DNA of 64,000 nt. Origin: Treponema pectinovorum. Lineage in GTDB: Bacteria > Spirochaetota > Spirochaetia > Treponematales > Treponemataceae. Positions 16,064-24,243 of this stretch are shown piece after piece (the stretch's first letter is position 1; each line of letters opens with the position of its first letter). Below the pieces are notes generated by a model. It was given only the letters and a program-made list of their open reading frames with translations, ran no database searches and was not told the DNA's origin. The stretch spans positions 1-64,000 of the forward strand of contig NZ_UFQO01000004.1 of assembly GCF_900497595.1 (NCBI RefSeq), written 5' to 3'. A program made the translations under genes and the position numbers.

Positions 16064-16758
16064 TGAAAAAACTCATTCTTATCGTAATTTCTATTGTTTC
16101 GGCTTCTGTTTTGTTTGCTGTAAGTTATAAAAATAACACTTATCAGAAGCTTGCTAACGAGTATACAAAAAAAGCGCAGGTTGCACTTGACGCTGGCGAT
16201 TATATGCTTGCAGAAGACTATGCAAATAAGGCGGCAGAAAATGCGGCTCTTTCAGAAGCATATATAAAGAAGATGCTTTTAAAGTCGGACGCAGATTCTT
16301 CAATGAAAGCGGCATCAAAGCGCCTTGATTATGCAAAATCTATCAATGCTGACAGAAACTTTCCAATGGCATTCTCTGCGGCTCAAAAATCTTATGCCAG
16401 TGCAGAAGACGCATATAAATCAGAAGATTTTACAACCGCTGTTGCGTATGCGAATCAGGTTTTGTCTGCACTTGCAGATATAAAGGAAATCACTCCACTT
16501 CCAAAGTTTTACATCGTTCGCCCTTGGGCAGAAACAAAAGACTGCTACTGGAATATTTCTGGTCGTTCTTATGTTTACAACAATCCGTTGCTTTGGGAAA
16601 ATCTCTATCAGGCAAACAAATCGAATATGCCAAAACAGGATGACCCTAACTTGATTCTTCCAGGAATGAAGATGGAAATTCCAAGTTTGACAGGCGAATA
16701 TCGCGAAGGAGTTTATTCACCGGCTAAAAAATACGATGGATATTCTGCAAATAAATAA
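16063..16758 (+). CDS. Exported LysM-domain protein
   Basis: 231 residues. An N-terminal signal peptide (cleavage near residue 20, SVLFAVS) is followed by a helical repeat-like region (about 25-145) with TPR-like words such as AGDYMLAEDYANKAAENAALSEA. A C-terminal LysM-like segment starts at YIVRPWAETKDCYWNISG and ends PNLILPGMKMEIP, with the typical NPLLWENLYQANK middle. LysM binds peptidoglycan, so a periplasmic or wall-associated place is likely. GGAGG lies before the ATG. It is coupled to the preceding lipoprotein gene and both probably contribute to one envelope structure, which is inference. Confidence 0.8.
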   Translation: MKKLILIVISIVSASVLFAVSYKNNTYQKLANEYTKKAQVALDAGDYMLAEDYANKAAENAALSEAYIKKMLLKSDADSSMKAASKRLDYAKSINADRNFPMAFSAAQKSYASAEDAYKSEDFTTAVAYANQVLSALADIKEITPLPKFYIVRPWAETKDCYWNISGRSYVYNNPLLWENLYQANKSNMPKQDDPNLILPGMKMEIPSLTGEYREGVYSPAKKYDGYSANK

Positions 16759-16782
16759 TCTTTATGATTAGTTTTATAAAAA

Positions 16783-16821
16783 GCTGGTTTTCATAATTTT
16801 TTGAAAACTGGCTTTTTTTTT
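16783..16821 (+). terminator. Bidirectional terminator between convergent genes
   Basis: GCTGGTTTTCA (16783-16793) pairs with TGAAAACTGGC (16802-16812) with two wobble pairs, followed by nine T. A-rich sequence on the left allows use by the NUDIX gene as well. Confidence 0.8.
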
Positions 16822-16835
16822 ATCCTTTTTTTCTT

Positions 16836-17402
16836 TTAAAATTTATTAAAATCTTCCGCTTGTTTATAAAGTAAAAGTGCAGTTGCCATCAAAGCGTGCG
16901 ACATCTGTAGCGAACCAATTTCTTTATAAACATCGCCTTTTTTCATAGAAAAATAATTTAAGAATTCATCTTTGTCTAAATTTTGTACCCCTGTTTCTTG
17001 CAAATCAAAGGCCGCAAAAAAATGAACGTGGTTTGCCATAAATGCAGGATTTGGATTCATCTTTCCAAGGTAAACTAGTTTTTTAGATTCGCACCCCGTT
17101 TCTTCTTTTAATTCTCGTCTTGCACTTTCTGCTGGAGATTCTCCATCTTCTACAACTCCACCAGGGAATTCCACAGTTAAACATTTTTCTCCATGTCGCC
17201 ACTGCTTTACCATTATGAAATTTTCATCTTTGACAGGAAGTACAATCACCCAATCCCTTGAGTCTATTGTTATGTAGCGATTCTCCAGACCTTCGCTTGA
17301 TTTTGAAAGTGTTTGGCAAACCGTGGCAATCGGTGTTTTTAATAGAATTTCTTTTGATTCTTCATTCCATTCCATATCTTTGTCGCTAAATTGAGATTCC
17401 AT
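16836..17402 (-). CDS. NUDIX hydrolase, ADP-ribose pyrophosphatase type
   Basis: 188 residues. The Nudix box is complete: GGVVEDGESPAESARRELKEETG holds the Gly, the REL and the EE pair that binds Mg. The surrounding WVIVLPVKDENFIMVKQWRHG and EFPGG match the ADP-ribose/nucleoside-diphosphate sugar subgroup (NudF-like), but the substrate is not certain. The ATG has GGAGG 6 bp upstream. It is a single gene converging with the LysM operon, and its 5' side faces the cytidylate-kinase-like gene. Confidence 0.88.
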   Translation of the reverse strand: MESQFSDKDMEWNEESKEILLKTPIATVCQTLSKSSEGLENRYITIDSRDWVIVLPVKDENFIMVKQWRHGEKCLTVEFPGGVVEDGESPAESARRELKEETGCESKKLVYLGKMNPNPAFMANHVHFFAAFDLQETGVQNLDKDEFLNYFSMKKGDVYKEIGSLQMSHALMATALLLYKQAEDFNKF

Positions 17403-17540
17403 TTATTCCTCCGTAAAAGTGGGTGGGACTTTCTGTTTTAATTTTTTGGCTTTTGACTTAGATTTGATTTCACTTTAATATTAGTATATAAAATTTTTAT
17501 GAAATTTAAATGTCTTTAGTTTAGGTGGAGGAAGTTTTGC

Positions 17541-18365
17541 ATGGCTATTGTTACTTTTTCAAGGCAATTAGCATCGTTTGGTGATGAAGTCAGCAGGATC
17601 GTCGCGGAAAAACTTGGATACGACTATGTTAGTCGCGATGATTTAGAAAGGAAAATAGTTGAATTAGGCTTCCCTTTTGAAAAACTCCACAAATATGACG
17701 AAAAGACTCCTGGATTTTTTGCTTCTCTTACAAAAGACCGGGACGAATATCTTGATTATCTGCAAACCGCAATTTTGGAAACTGCGAGCAAAAATAATTG
17801 CGTAATTGTGGGGCGTGGTTCTTCTGTAATTTTAAGCGACCTTGAAAACCATCTTTCGTTTAGAATAATCGCTTCTGAAAACGACAGGATAAGAAGAGCG
17901 ATGGATTTTTTGCAAGCCGATGAAAAACAGGCTAAAAAACGACTTGCCGCTGCGGATAAACAAAAATTAGGTTTTTATAAGAGTTTTTTTGATGTTCAGA
18001 TTGACGACCCATCGTTGCACCATGCGATACTTAACACCACATTGCTGGATTTTCATTCTGCTGCGGATATGATTTGTGCTGCCGTAAATTCTGTAATAAC
18101 GGCAAAAAAAGAGGCATCTGCAAAGGTTAGAATAGAAGAGCTTTTGATATGCCAACGCATTGTGAATATGCTCATTTTGGAATACGGCTTAAATATCAAT
18201 TTTTTAAGGGCAACTGCTCGAGGCGGAAAGGTAACATTGCACGGAGTCGCGGATTCTTCTGCGATTGTGGAAAGAGCGTTGATGATTACTCAGGCGGAAC
18301 TTCCAGAATACAAAGTTGAGTCTGCGGTAAATGTTGTTCAAGATTTTAAGGCTTATCAGCAATGA
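17541..18365 (+). CDS. Cytidylate-kinase-like protein with C-terminal BON-like domain
   Basis: 274 residues. The N-terminal part (about 1-195) resembles the cytidylate kinase-like family: SRQLASFGDEVSRIVAEKLG in place of a classical P-loop, then VIVGRGSSVIL and FRIIASENDRIRRAMDF. Residues of about 200-270 look like a BON domain (VRIEELLICQRIVNMLILEYGL, GKVTLHGVADSSAIVERAL), a fold usually found in envelope or membrane-binding proteins. The combination is unusual for a soluble kinase. No classical GxxxxGK[ST] motif is visible, so nucleotide phosphorylation is not assured. GGAGG precedes the ATG. The stop overlaps the next gene by ATGA. Confidence 0.75.
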   Translation: MAIVTFSRQLASFGDEVSRIVAEKLGYDYVSRDDLERKIVELGFPFEKLHKYDEKTPGFFASLTKDRDEYLDYLQTAILETASKNNCVIVGRGSSVILSDLENHLSFRIIASENDRIRRAMDFLQADEKQAKKRLAAADKQKLGFYKSFFDVQIDDPSLHHAILNTTLLDFHSAADMICAAVNSVITAKKEASAKVRIEELLICQRIVNMLILEYGLNINFLRATARGGKVTLHGVADSSAIVERALMITQAELPEYKVESAVNVVQDFKAYQQ

Positions 18366-19159
18366 AATTTTTCGCCACTTTAATTTTTTTTATTTTCTTT
18401 CTGACTTTTGGAGGAATTTTTGGTGTAATATTTTGCTTTTTAAAAGACTTTTTAATAAAGCGAAAATCTTTTAAATCGTATTTTTTTCTGCTGTGTATAC
18501 TTTTGAGCGTTTTAATTGCCTTTGCGACAGTCGGCTTTATTTTTATAGATGATATATCTGCAAAACTTTCTTATATCGAACAAAATCCTGCTTTTTTTAT
18601 TTTTGCTGCAATCTGTGGATTTTTGTGCACTTCATTTTGGAAAATATTTCTTCCATTAACTGTTCTATCTTACATTTTGATTTCGGTCTTTACAGGAAGT
18701 CACCTATATAAAAGATTTGGCGCAATGCCGAATTTTATTCCGATTACCGTAAATCAATCGAGCGTAAATTGTGATGGGTTTGATTTTTTTATCGATAGTC
18801 CGCAAAAAAAGAGTCTGGTTGTAGAGGTTTATACTTTGCCTTCAATATTGATAATTCCGCTTCCACGCCTTTGGTATTCTGTAATTGGCGTTGTCGATAG
18901 CGATTATGTCGATGACGGTAGCGATATAAGAGAAAAATCTGTATTTTCAGGAAAGGATTTGAATGCAGGCGAAGACAAAGCAATCAAAGTCTTTTCCTTT
19001 GCCAAAAAAAACTTTGACACATATTTCAAATGGATTTTTTCTAATCGTAAATACATTTTGGTTCCGCTTCCTAATGAAGAAAATTTGCCTTCAGTTTACA
19101 AGTTGAATTTTAAAGAAAGCGATGAAATTTTGTATTGCGGCCTTTCTAAAAGCCTTTAG
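18362..19159 (+). CDS. Membrane protein of unknown function
   Basis: 265 residues with no family recognised. Four hydrophobic segments are visible at about 2-24, 38-60, 75-93 and 95-113. A soluble C-terminal half of about 145 residues follows, containing DFFIDSPQKKSLVVEVYTLP and a Ser/Asp-rich stretch. Its ATG overlaps the stop of the cytidylate-kinase-like gene by four bases, so the two are translationally coupled and probably functionally linked. It is followed by an independent promoter for the phosphatidyltransferase gene. Confidence 0.75.
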   Translation: MKFFATLIFFIFFLTFGGIFGVIFCFLKDFLIKRKSFKSYFFLLCILLSVLIAFATVGFIFIDDISAKLSYIEQNPAFFIFAAICGFLCTSFWKIFLPLTVLSYILISVFTGSHLYKRFGAMPNFIPITVNQSSVNCDGFDFFIDSPQKKSLVVEVYTLPSILIIPLPRLWYSVIGVVDSDYVDDGSDIREKSVFSGKDLNAGEDKAIKVFSFAKKNFDTYFKWIFSNRKYILVPLPNEENLPSVYKLNFKESDEILYCGLSKSL

Positions 19160-19173
19160 ATTTACCTCTTGCC

Positions 19174-19202
19174 TTGACTTTTTAGGGTTGAATTAAGATA
19201 AT
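19174..19202 (+). promoter_or_regulatory. Strong promoter for a leaderless phosphatidyltransferase mRNA
   Basis: TTGACT (19174-19179) and GATAAT (19197-19202) with 17-bp spacing. The -10 ends 8 bp before the ATG at 19211, and no ribosome binding site is present. Confidence 0.65.
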
Positions 19203-19210
19203 TTACAATC

Positions 19211-19849
19211 ATGAAAGTTTCGAATAAGTTTACTTTTGCCCGACTTGTCTTTGCGCCAGTGTTTTTTGTTTTATATAATCTGCCAATTTGGATCAATAGT
19301 AAAACTTTGGCTTTTGTGTCAGGCTGCATAATGATTCCATTACTGGTTATTTTTGAACTTACGGATTATTGGGACGGTCATTATGCTAGAAAGTGTAACG
19401 AAGTAAGCGATTTGGGAAAACTTTTTGATCCTTTTGCAGACGTTATGCTCAACCTTACAGTTTTTGTCTGCGCAATGACTTCTTTTGATTCAAAAATGGG
19501 CTCTTATATGCCTTTCATCGTTTTTATCTTGATAATGTATAGAGAATTTTCCCAAAATTTTTTAAGAATGCTTGCTATAAGGCAGGGCGTTGCAATCGCT
19601 GCAAGAAAAGGCGGAAAAGTTAAGACAGTCTTTTACATTGTTTCAGGATTTTTTATGTTAACAGCAGAATCATTTATAAGGCTTGGCCTTGTGGAATTGG
19701 TAAACAGCAATTTTGGTGTTGATATAAAATCTTTTTATCCGCAAGCAAAAATCGTTATTCAATCTCTTTTTGTAATCTGCCTTGTTTTAAGTTATACGTC
19801 GTTTATAGATTACATTAAAAATTTCGGTTCTGTGTTCAAGGACATGTAA
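19211..19849 (+). CDS. CDP-alcohol phosphatidyltransferase (PgsA-like)
   Basis: 212 residues, an integral membrane enzyme. The catalytic signature is complete in DYWDGHYARKCNEVSDLGKL then FDPFAD (D-G-x2-A-R-x8-G-x3-D-x3-D). About six hydrophobic segments surround it. Size and position of the motif fit phosphatidylglycerophosphate synthase, but related enzymes that use inositol phosphate, serine or choline share the motif, so the acceptor is uncertain. It is transcribed from its own promoter and ended by a hairpin at 19920. Confidence 0.85.
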   Translation: MKVSNKFTFARLVFAPVFFVLYNLPIWINSKTLAFVSGCIMIPLLVIFELTDYWDGHYARKCNEVSDLGKLFDPFADVMLNLTVFVCAMTSFDSKMGSYMPFIVFILIMYREFSQNFLRMLAIRQGVAIAARKGGKVKTVFYIVSGFFMLTAESFIRLGLVELVNSNFGVDIKSFYPQAKIVIQSLFVICLVLSYTSFIDYIKNFGSVFKDM

Positions 19850-19919
19850 ATTTCCAAAGATATGTAAAAATCGACGAGTTTTTAATTCATCTGTCCTGAT
19901 TTTTAATTTTTATTCAATG

Positions 19920-19946
19920 CGCTCATTTTATATGAGCGTTTTTTTT
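19920..19946 (+). terminator. Terminator of the phosphatidyltransferase gene
   Basis: CGCTCAT (19920-19926) pairs with ATGAGCG (19932-19938) with a 5-nt loop, followed by eight T. Confidence 0.85.
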
Positions 19947-19954
19947 ATCTCTTT

Positions 19955-20345
19955 TATAGACATTATAAAATCAAAAAAGGGCGTACCCCTTTGCTTTTGC
20001 AAAGGGTCGGGCTTTCCGAGGTTCCGCTATCGCTGCATCGTCCTCGTCGCTTTGCTCCTGCGGTCGACGGCTCCGCCGCCCCTCCAATCCCTTACGCATT
20101 GTCGCACAGGAGGTGCGACCTGCAATCAATGTTGCCAGTTTTGAAAAAACTGGCGGTCAACTAAAAACACGGATGGTTTTAGTTGACAACAATCCCTTAC
20201 GCTGTAAGCTCGCAGGCGAGTAGCGGGGCTACAAGTAGACCCTTACGCATTGTCGCACAGGAGGTGCGACCTGCAATCAATGTTGCTAGTTTTGAAAAAA
20301 CTGGCAGTCAACTAAAAACACGGATGTTTTTTCAAACTTTTGCGA
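19955..20345 (+). repeat. Mosaic hairpin repeat, copy C1 (largest, with internal duplication)
   Basis: Modules in order: TATAGACATTATAAAAT (shared with copy C2), GGGCGTACCCCTTTGC with inverted CAAAGGGT, the TCG-TCCTCG...GCGGT-CGA core (20038-20067), GTCGCAC/GTGCGAC hairpin (20101-20119), GCCAGTTTT/AAAACTGGC (20134-20154) and a 13-bp stem around loop ACGGAT (20156-20187). A CTGTAAGCTCGCAGGCGAG module follows. The 87-nt unit 20089-20175 is repeated at 20240-20326 with two changes. Frames in this block are not genes. It fills most of the 597-bp gap between the phosphatidyltransferase gene and pflB. Confidence 0.85.
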
Positions 20346-20364
20346 GCAAACTTTATAAGCCGAT

Positions 20365-20417
20365 AAAAAAACTGGCTACCCGACTGGAGTTTTAATCCTT
20401 TGAATAGCCAGTTTTTT
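20365..20417. terminator. Bidirectional terminator before pflB 3' end
   Basis: AAAAAACTGGCTA (to 20378) pairs with TAGCCAGTTTTTT (20405-20417), with a 26-nt loop. T-runs are present on both strands, serving pflB and rightward readthrough. Confidence 0.75.
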
Positions 20418-20446
20418 ATTGTGTTAGTAAACTTTCGCTTTTTACA

Positions 20447-22810
20447 TTACATAGAAGCGTGGCAAGTACGAGAAATTACATCGTCCTGCTGTTCTTTTGT
20501 AAGGTTGATAAAGCGAACTGCGTATCCAGAAACGCGAACTGTAAAGTTTGCATATTCTGGTTTTTCTGGATGAGCTTGACAGTCCTTGAGTTTTTCAACG
20601 CCAAACACGTTTACGTTCAAGTGATGAGCACCAGTGTGTCCAGAATCTGGTCCTATGTCAAAGTATCCGTCCAAAACTGTTACAAGGTTTTCAATGCGTT
20701 CATTTTCATTGTGACCAAGTGCACTTGGGTTGATTGTCTGAGTATTTGAAATACCGTCCAGTGCATATTCGTAAGGGAGTTTTGCAACAGAGTTCAAAGA
20801 CTTGATAAGACCCTTTGTTTCTGCACCGTAAGAAGGGTTTGCTCCTGGTGAGAATGGTTCATGTGCTTTGCGTCCGTCTGGGAGAGCACCTGTAGCCTTT
20901 CCGTATACAACGTTTGAAGTAATTGTAAGGATTGAAGTTGTAGGTTCTGCATCGCGGTAAGTTTTGTGTCTTCTTATCATTGTCATGAAATTTTTAAGAA
21001 GAGTTACTGCGATTTCATCTGCTCTGTCATCATCCTGTCCATAGCGAGGGAAGTCGCCTTCTACGATAAAGTCTTTTGCCAAGTTTTTTACAACCTGTTT
21101 TACTTGACCAGTCTTTTTGTCTTTTATTTCTACGTCGCCACGAATAACTTTAACCTTTGCATATTTAATTGCAGAAAGCGAGTCTACAACATGGCTAAAT
21201 CCTGCAATTCCTGTTGCAAATGTGCGTTTGATGTTTGTGTCTTCAAGCGCAAGTTCTGCTGCTTCATAGTAATATTTGTCGTGCATATAGTGGATAGCAT
21301 TCAATGAGTTAACATAGATTCCTGCCAACCATTCAAGCATTGCATTGTACTTTCTTAATACTTCGTCGTAGTTTGAAGCGTCAAGAACATCTGCTGTTAT
21401 AGGTGAATATTCTGGCCCAATCTGCTCTCCAGGTACGAGTCCGTCTGGTTCGTCTTTACCACCGTTAATTGCGTAAAGAAGTGCTTTTGCAAGGTTTGCA
21501 CGAGCGCCAAAGAACTGCATTTCTTTTCCTGTCTGAGTTGCAGATACACAGCAACAAATTGAATAATCATCACCCCAAACTGGACGCATTACATCGTCGT
21601 TTTCGTACTGGATTGATGAAGTGTCGATAGAAATCTTTGCAGCATAGCGTCGGAAATTTTCTGGCAAGCGCTTTGAGTACAAAACTGTCATGTTTGGTTC
21701 TGGAGCAGGTCCCATGTTTTCCAAAGTATGGAGGAAGCGGAAGTCTGTCTTTGTTACCAATGAACGACCATCCTGTCCAAGACCTGCTACTTCGAGTGTT
21801 GCCCAAATTGGATCTCCAGAAAAGAGATTGTTGTATGCTTCAATACGAGCAAAGCGAACCATGCGTGCTTTCATTACAAAATGGTCAATTAACTCTTGTG
21901 CTTCTTTTTCTGTGATGAGTCCTGCTTCAAGGTCGCGGTTTATGTAAATGTCGAGGAATGTTGAAACACGTCCGATAGACATTGCAGCACCATTTTGAGT
22001 TTTGATAGCAGCCAAGTATCCAAAATAAAGCCACTGTACAGCTTCTTTTGCTGTTGTTGCAGGATTAGAAATATCAAAGCCGTACAAAGCAGCCATTTCT
22101 TTCATACCCTTGAGTGCTTTAATCTGCTCTGCAACTTCTTCTTTGTGGCGGATTACATCTTCTGTCATGGTTCCATCGCCGATGTTTTCTTTATCTGCCA
22201 TCTTTGCTTTTACAAGAGCATCGATACCGTAAAGAGCAACTCTGCGGTAGTCTCCTACGATACGTCCGCGTCCGTAGGTGTCAGGCAATCCAGTAAGGAT
22301 GTGCGATTTGCGTACTCTGCGAATCTCTGGTGTGTAAACATCAAATACAGCGTCTGAGTGTGTTTTGTGGTAAACTGTAAAAATCTTATGTAGTTCTGGA
22401 TCTGGAGTGTATCCGTACTGTTTGCACGAATCTTCTGCCATTTTTATTCCACCAAATGGCATAAATGCTCTTTTAAGAGGTTTGTCTGTCTGCAAACCTA
22501 CAACCTTTTCCAAATCTTTGAGAGAAGGGTCAATATATCCTGCTGGATGAGCAGTAAGACCTGTTACAACAGAAGTATCCATATCAAGAACACCAGATCT
22601 TACTTTTCCGTCTTCACCGGTTCTCTTGCTGTTGTATTCTGCCTTTTGGAGTTCCTGCAACTTAGCAAAGAGTTTGTTTGTTGCTTCTGTTGGTCCTTCT
22701 AGGAAGCTTTCGTTTCCATCATAAGACGTATAATTGTTTTGAATAAAGTCTCTAACGTTAACTTCTTCTTTCCAAAGTCGTCCTTTGAAACCGTTCCAAG
22801 CGTCTGCCAT
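20447..22810 (-). CDS. pflB: Formate C-acetyltransferase (pyruvate formate-lyase)
   Basis: Converts pyruvate and CoA to acetyl-CoA and formate by a glycyl radical mechanism, the anaerobic fermentation route. 787 residues. The active-site cysteines are in [13 protein letters not shown] near residue 415. The radical-bearing Gly762 is in RVSGYAVRF, exactly 25 residues from the C-terminus as in E. coli PflB. AAGGAGA precedes the ATG. The activating enzyme PflA is not adjacent and must be elsewhere. A region of almost 700 bp upstream holds a candidate promoter and several inverted repeats. rex, a usual regulator of such genes, lies 4 kb away. The protein is oxygen-sensitive and cytosolic. Confidence 0.97.
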   Translation of the reverse strand: MADAWNGFKGRLWKEEVNVRDFIQNNYTSYDGNESFLEGPTEATNKLFAKLQELQKAEYNSKRTGEDGKVRSGVLDMDTSVVTGLTAHPAGYIDPSLKDLEKVVGLQTDKPLKRAFMPFGGIKMAEDSCKQYGYTPDPELHKIFTVYHKTHSDAVFDVYTPEIRRVRKSHILTGLPDTYGRGRIVGDYRRVALYGIDALVKAKMADKENIGDGTMTEDVIRHKEEVAEQIKALKGMKEMAALYGFDISNPATTAKEAVQWLYFGYLAAIKTQNGAAMSIGRVSTFLDIYINRDLEAGLITEKEAQELIDHFVMKARMVRFARIEAYNNLFSGDPIWATLEVAGLGQDGRSLVTKTDFRFLHTLENMGPAPEPNMTVLYSKRLPENFRRYAAKISIDTSSIQYENDDVMRPVWGDDYSICCCVSATQTGKEMQFFGARANLAKALLYAINGGKDEPDGLVPGEQIGPEYSPITADVLDASNYDEVLRKYNAMLEWLAGIYVNSLNAIHYMHDKYYYEAAELALEDTNIKRTFATGIAGFSHVVDSLSAIKYAKVKVIRGDVEIKDKKTGQVKQVVKNLAKDFIVEGDFPRYGQDDDRADEIAVTLLKNFMTMIRRHKTYRDAEPTTSILTITSNVVYGKATGALPDGRKAHEPFSPGANPSYGAETKGLIKSLNSVAKLPYEYALDGISNTQTINPSALGHNENERIENLVTVLDGYFDIGPDSGHTGAHHLNVNVFGVEKLKDCQAHPEKPEYANFTVRVSGYAVRFINLTKEQQDDVISRTCHASM

Positions 22811-23009
22811 AAAAATCTCCTTGTGCTTTGCGAATAGGAGACCTGAAATTGATGCTTGAATACACCGAAATTAACCTACGGATATACAATATGAGAGGTG
22901 TGGTACGCCAGATATGACGAGATTGCCAAAACTGGCTTTAATTAAGTGTGTTTCCAAAACAGCAGTTTTTACAGGGCTCGTATTTATGCAAGCAATTTTG
23001 TATATACTT

Positions 23010-23031
23010 CGTTAGTTTGTTACGACTAACG
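23010..23031. promoter_or_regulatory. Inverted repeat in the predicted pflB leader
   Basis: CGTTAGT (23010-23016) and ACTAACG (23025-23031) form a perfect 7-bp dyad with an 8-bp spacer, just downstream of the predicted pflB transcription start. It could be an operator or an RNA hairpin. Confidence 0.45.
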
Positions 23032-23048
23032 ACTGTTTCAGTGGCTTT

Positions 23049-23077
23049 ATAATAATGCAAAAAACTTTTATGTGCAA
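23049..23077 (-). promoter_or_regulatory. Putative pflB promoter
   Basis: On the minus strand TTGCAC (23072-23077) and TATTAT (23049-23054) have 17-bp spacing. The predicted start near 23042 implies a leader of about 230 nt. It lies within a larger inverted repeat. Confidence 0.45.
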
Positions 23078-23104
23078 TAGTAATAGTGTTTTTTTTGCAT
23101 TATT
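23051..23104. promoter_or_regulatory. 14-bp perfect inverted repeat upstream of pflB
   Basis: AATAATGCAAAAAA (23051-23064) and TTTTTTGCATTATT (23091-23104) are perfectly complementary with 26 bp between, and enclose the -35 of the predicted pflB promoter. A further small dyad TACAC/GTGTA sits at 23114-23131. Confidence 0.55.
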
Positions 23105-23270
23105 TTAACTTTTTACACAATATTTAGTGTACTTTGGGTAAAATTCTGCCAAAGCTCCATATAATTTCAAAAGAACTTTGTCGCTTTTGTTGTTAAAACC
23201 TTAAAAAACTAGCCATTGGGTAATTTAAGGACAGTTTATAAAAGCACAGAATTTTTATTCTTGCTTTTTT

Positions 23271-23487
23271 AGGCGGCTTTTTTGCTCCACTTCGTTTTGC
23301 AAAAAAACAGGCTTTTCAGGGTTCGCCGTCTTGCGCGGCTCATTCGACACAACTGCTAAACGCAGTTGCTTACGAACTGGCGCTCTTGCGCCAGCCCTTA
23401 CAATCCTTGCCGCACTTGTCTATTTTTCTTGCAAGTGCGATATAAAGGTTTGCAAGATTTTTAGTTAAAAAAACACGGACTTTTAAC
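23271..23487 (+). repeat. Mosaic hairpin repeat, copy A2
   Basis: The head AGGCGGCTTTTTTGCTCCAC matches copies A1 and A3. Hairpin modules follow: AACTGC/GCAGTT, CTGGCG/CGCCAG, CGCACTTG/CAAGTGCG, and GTTAAAA/TTTTAAC (23464-23487) around a loop containing ACACGGAC. Together with the inverted repeats above, this accounts for the gap between pflB and trxA. Confidence 0.7.
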
Positions 23488-23497
23488 TTGCTCGTGT
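23466..23497 (-). terminator. Terminator of trxA
   Basis: On the minus strand ACACG and CGTGT close a hairpin followed by a T-run, 8-40 bp after the trxA stop. The hairpin is part of the repeat copy A2. Confidence 0.6.
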
Positions 23498-23504
23498 CTT
23501 TATT

Positions 23505-23813
23505 TTATTTAAACATTGCTACAAGAGTTTCTTTTGGAACAAGTCCAACAGAAGTTTTTACCGCTTGTCCACCTTTAAAAAGGATTACAGTTGGAATGCT
23601 TACGATTCCATACTTGCTTGCAAGTTCTTCCTGTTCATCAACGTTTACTTTGCCAACTTTTACAACTCCCTGATTTTCTTCTGCAATCTGTGCAACGATA
23701 GGGCCAAGCATTTTGCAAGGTCCACACCAAGAAGCCCAAAAGTCTACTAAAACAGGCAAATCCGATTTTAGTACTTCATTTTCAAAGTTATCTTTTGTAA
23801 CAGTTATTTCCAT
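23505..23813 (-). CDS. trxA: Thioredoxin
   Basis: 102 residues, a typical single-domain thioredoxin that reduces protein disulfides in the cytosol. The active site WCGPC has Cys30 and Cys33. The cis-Pro is in VSIPTVILF, and the buried Asp is in VLVDFWA. GGAGGT lies a few bases before the ATG. There is no signal peptide. It is a single gene between pflB and the serC-serA operon, on the same strand but separated from both by repeats and terminators, so co-transcription is unlikely. No thioredoxin reductase gene is in the window. Confidence 0.97.
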   Translation of the reverse strand: MEITVTKDNFENEVLKSDLPVLVDFWASWCGPCKMLGPIVAQIAEENQGVVKVGKVNVDEQEELASKYGIVSIPTVILFKGGQAVKTSVGLVPKETLVAMFK

Positions 23814-24080
23814 AGTTTACCTCCATATTTTTTTACAAGACCGCTAAGGAAATTTTCTGTATTCCGCAGCAGTTACTGTATGCTAATAAGATAGTTATAA
23901 AATCATGTAAAAGAAAATGAAAAAGCTGTTATGTGAGAAGTAATTTGGTTAAATTTGCAGATGTGTATTTTTTTATCTGCAACTAAAGTTTTGTAGAACT
24001 TTTATTTTTAATAAAAGTTTATTGCCGTTTTTTTACTTGAACTGCTTTACAACATATCGAAAAAACTTAGCCCGGGGTGT

Positions 24081-24147
24081 AAAGGCGGCAAAGCCGGCCA
24101 CCGCAGCGAGCCAAAGCGAGCGAGGAGGCTGGAGCGCTAGCGAAACC
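24081..24147 (-). repeat. Mosaic hairpin repeat, copy B2
   Basis: Its minus strand aligns with copies B1, C1 and A3: GGTT-TCGCTAGCGCTCCA, then GCC-TCCTCG...GCGGT-GGC (24097-24129), then CGGC. It lies in the 430-bp gap between trxA and serA; the remaining AT-rich part (23814-24060) shows no gene. Confidence 0.7.
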
Positions 24148-24162
24148 TTGAAACACCGGTTA

Positions 24163-24200
24163 AACAAAAAAACACCTTCCGCTTGCGTGCAGAAAGTGTT
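24163..24200 (-). terminator. Terminator of the serC-serA operon
   Basis: On the minus strand AACACTTTC pairs with GAAGGTGTT (9 bp, one wobble) and is followed by a run of T, 45-80 bp after the serA stop. Confidence 0.75.
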
Positions 24201-24243
24201 CTCGCAGAAAAAAATCTTGCTTCTAAATCTTAATAAAAATATT

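Noticed and set aside
20089-20326. Possible CRISPR array
   Set aside because: Only two 87-nt units are present, and the intervening sequence is itself a repeat module found elsewhere. No cas genes are in the window.
19917-20395. Small plus-strand frames of 70-75 codons in the gap before pflB
   Set aside because: They run through hairpin repeat modules, and similar frames appear wherever the repeats occur, so they are by-products of the repeat.
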